A DNA stretch of 6,912 bases from Rhodobacteraceae bacterium UBA1943 (GTDB lineage: Bacteria > Pseudomonadota > Alphaproteobacteria > Rhodobacterales > Rhodobacteraceae). The stretch is from the NCBI GenBank assembly GCA_002336845.1, contig DDEX01000043.1, positions 1 through 6,912 of the forward strand, given 5' to 3'. Below are positions 5,978 through 6,912 of this stretch, piece after piece. A program made the position numbers and the translations under genes. Every line of letters starts with the position of its first letter. Within the stretch, counting starts at the first letter, position 1. A model generated the notes under the pieces. It was not told the origin of the DNA and did no database searches. It saw nothing but the letters and a program-made list of their open reading frames with translations.

Positions 5978-6912
5978 TGCGCCTGGACCGGCTGGAATTG
6001 ACCCGTTACGGCCGCTTCACCGACCGCAGCCTTGCCTTTGCGCCGCCTGCCGCGGGCGGCCCCGATCTGCATGTCGTCTACGGCCCCAACGAGGCCGGAA
6101 AATCCACCATCTTCTCGGCATGGCTGGATCTGCTGTTCGGCATCCCTATGCGCACGCGCTACGACTTCATCCATCCCGGCCCGACCATGCAGATCGGGGC
6201 CTTACTGACTCATGCCGGCGACACGCTCAATCTCAAACGGCTGAAACGAAACAGCGCCAGCCTTGTGGATCAACACGATGCCGTCCTGCCAGAGGCGGCC
6301 GTGCAGGCGGTTCTGGGCGGACTGTCGCGCGAGGGCTATTCGGCCATGTTCTCGCTTGATGACGAGACGCTGGAAAAGGGCGGCGACAGCATCCTCGCCA
6401 GCCGCGGCGATCTGGGCGAAATGCTGTTCTCGGCCAGCGCGGGGCTTTCCGGCCTTGCGCCCCAGCTCGAAGCCATGCGCGCGGGTCTCGACGGTTTCCA
6501 TCGCAGCGGCAAGAGAAGCGGTTGGCTCTATGACGCGAAAAAGCAGCTGGCCGAGCTGGACAGCCAGCGCCGCGAGACCGAGGTCTCTGCCGGCGCGCTG
6601 CAAAAGCTGACCCGCGAGGCGCAGTCTGCCGAACAGGAGTGGCGAACGGCCCGTGACCGCGAGGGGGCGGCTCAGGCCGGTCTCGACAGGCTACAGGAAA
6701 TTGCGGGCACGCTGCCCTTGCTGGCGCAACTGGGTCGGCTGGAGGAAAAGCTCGCCCCCCTGCAGCACCTGCCCGACGCCACGCCGGAGGTGGGGGAAGC
6801 GTTCACGCAGATCGAACGCGAAAGGCGCGATCTGACCAATCGCGCCCGCGACCGCGCCCTGCGGCTTCAGGGATTGGAGGAACAGCGGGCCGCGCTGGCC
6901 ATCGACCCGGAG
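5977..6912 (+). CDS. YhaN-like Rad50/SbcC-type AAA ATPase, N-terminal part (cut by window edge)
   Basis: The reading frame starts at ATG 5977 and stays open to the last base, giving 312 codons of what should be a protein of roughly 900-1200 residues. The N-terminus MRLDRLELTRYGRF and the Walker A motif GPNEAGKST (residues 36-44) are diagnostic of the SbcC/RecF/Rad50 superfamily, and SAWLDLLFGI follows as in YhaN proteins. A region after the first ATPase half (DDETLEKGG, then LFSASAGLSGLAPQLEAM, about residues 127-170) matches the YhaN N-terminal domain. From about residue 185 on, the sequence is rich in Glu, Arg, Gln and Leu heptad-like runs, the start of the long coiled coil. Partnered with the upstream nuclease, it should bind DNA and use ATP to control nuclease access at DNA ends. 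Walker B and the signature motif lie outside the window. Confidence 0.9.
   Translation, partial: MRLDRLELTRYGRFTDRSLAFAPPAAGGPDLHVVYGPNEAGKSTIFSAWLDLLFGIPMRTRYDFIHPGPTMQIGALLTHAGDTLNLKRLKRNSASLVDQHDAVLPEAAVQAVLGGLSREGYSAMFSLDDETLEKGGDSILASRGDLGEMLFSASAGLSGLAPQLEAMRAGLDGFHRSGKRSGWLYDAKKQLAELDSQRRETEVSAGALQKLTREAQSAEQEWRTARDREGAAQAGLDRLQEIAGTLPLLAQLGRLEEKLAPLQHLPDATPEVGEAFTQIERERRDLTNRARDRALRLQGLEEQRAALAIDPE

Noticed and set aside
5422..6174. 250-codon open frame on the minus strand
   Set aside because: It overlaps the end of the YhaO-like gene and the start of the YhaN-like gene in antisense. Its composition is Ser/Arg-rich, typical of a shadow frame.
5964..6359. 131-codon plus-strand frame overlapping the YhaN-like start
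   Set aside because: It is out of frame with the Walker-A-containing frame that begins at 5977 and lacks any motif.

Overview
The window is GC-rich DNA of alphaproteobacterial, probably Rhodobacterales (Paracoccus-like), character. This is inferred from codon choice and from the look of the IS66, terminase and YhaO/YhaN proteins; no rRNA or other marker gene is present to confirm it. It reads as an accessory region assembled from broken pieces, with only four genes that look functional.

Left part (1-1982): mobile-element and prophage debris. Positions 1-25 resemble the end of an insertion sequence. Positions 95-about 277 (minus) hold the last roughly 60 codons of a GpA-type phage terminase large subunit. 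This fragment is fused directly to an IS66-family element (about 272-1982). That element has lost its left end, tnpA and the start of tnpB. Its tnpC transposase carries an apparent in-frame deletion, a larger frame-changing deletion that removes a catalytic residue, and an amber codon near the end. The right end of the IS is still visible at about 1960-1982.

Middle (1983-4504): about 190 bases of unidentified sequence are followed by a divergent pair. A LysR-family regulator (2175-3062, minus) faces an operon of an NAD(P)H:quinone-type flavodoxin-fold oxidoreductase (3151-3717), a four-helix DUF6220-like membrane protein broken by a one-base frameshift (3721-4145), and a Tat-exported carotenoid-oxygenase-type gene (4142-4504). 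The last is cut off after about 118 codons, before any iron-binding histidine. The layout suggests a small LysR-controlled redox/oxygenase operon, now disabled in its last two genes. A short AT-rich divergent control region lies at 3063-3144.

Right part (4505-6912): about 210 bases of orphan sequence with small inverted repeats lead into a one-base-overlapping pair. These are an SbcD/Mre11-like metallophosphoesterase of the YhaO type (4715-5977, TTG start) and the N-terminal 312 codons of a Rad50/SbcC-like YhaN ATPase (5977 to the window edge). Together they should form a DNA end-processing nuclease complex.

I found no RNA genes, CRISPR array or clear new system. The main interest is the set of rearrangement junctions, the decayed oxygenase operon, and the nuclease pair sitting next to one of the junctions.
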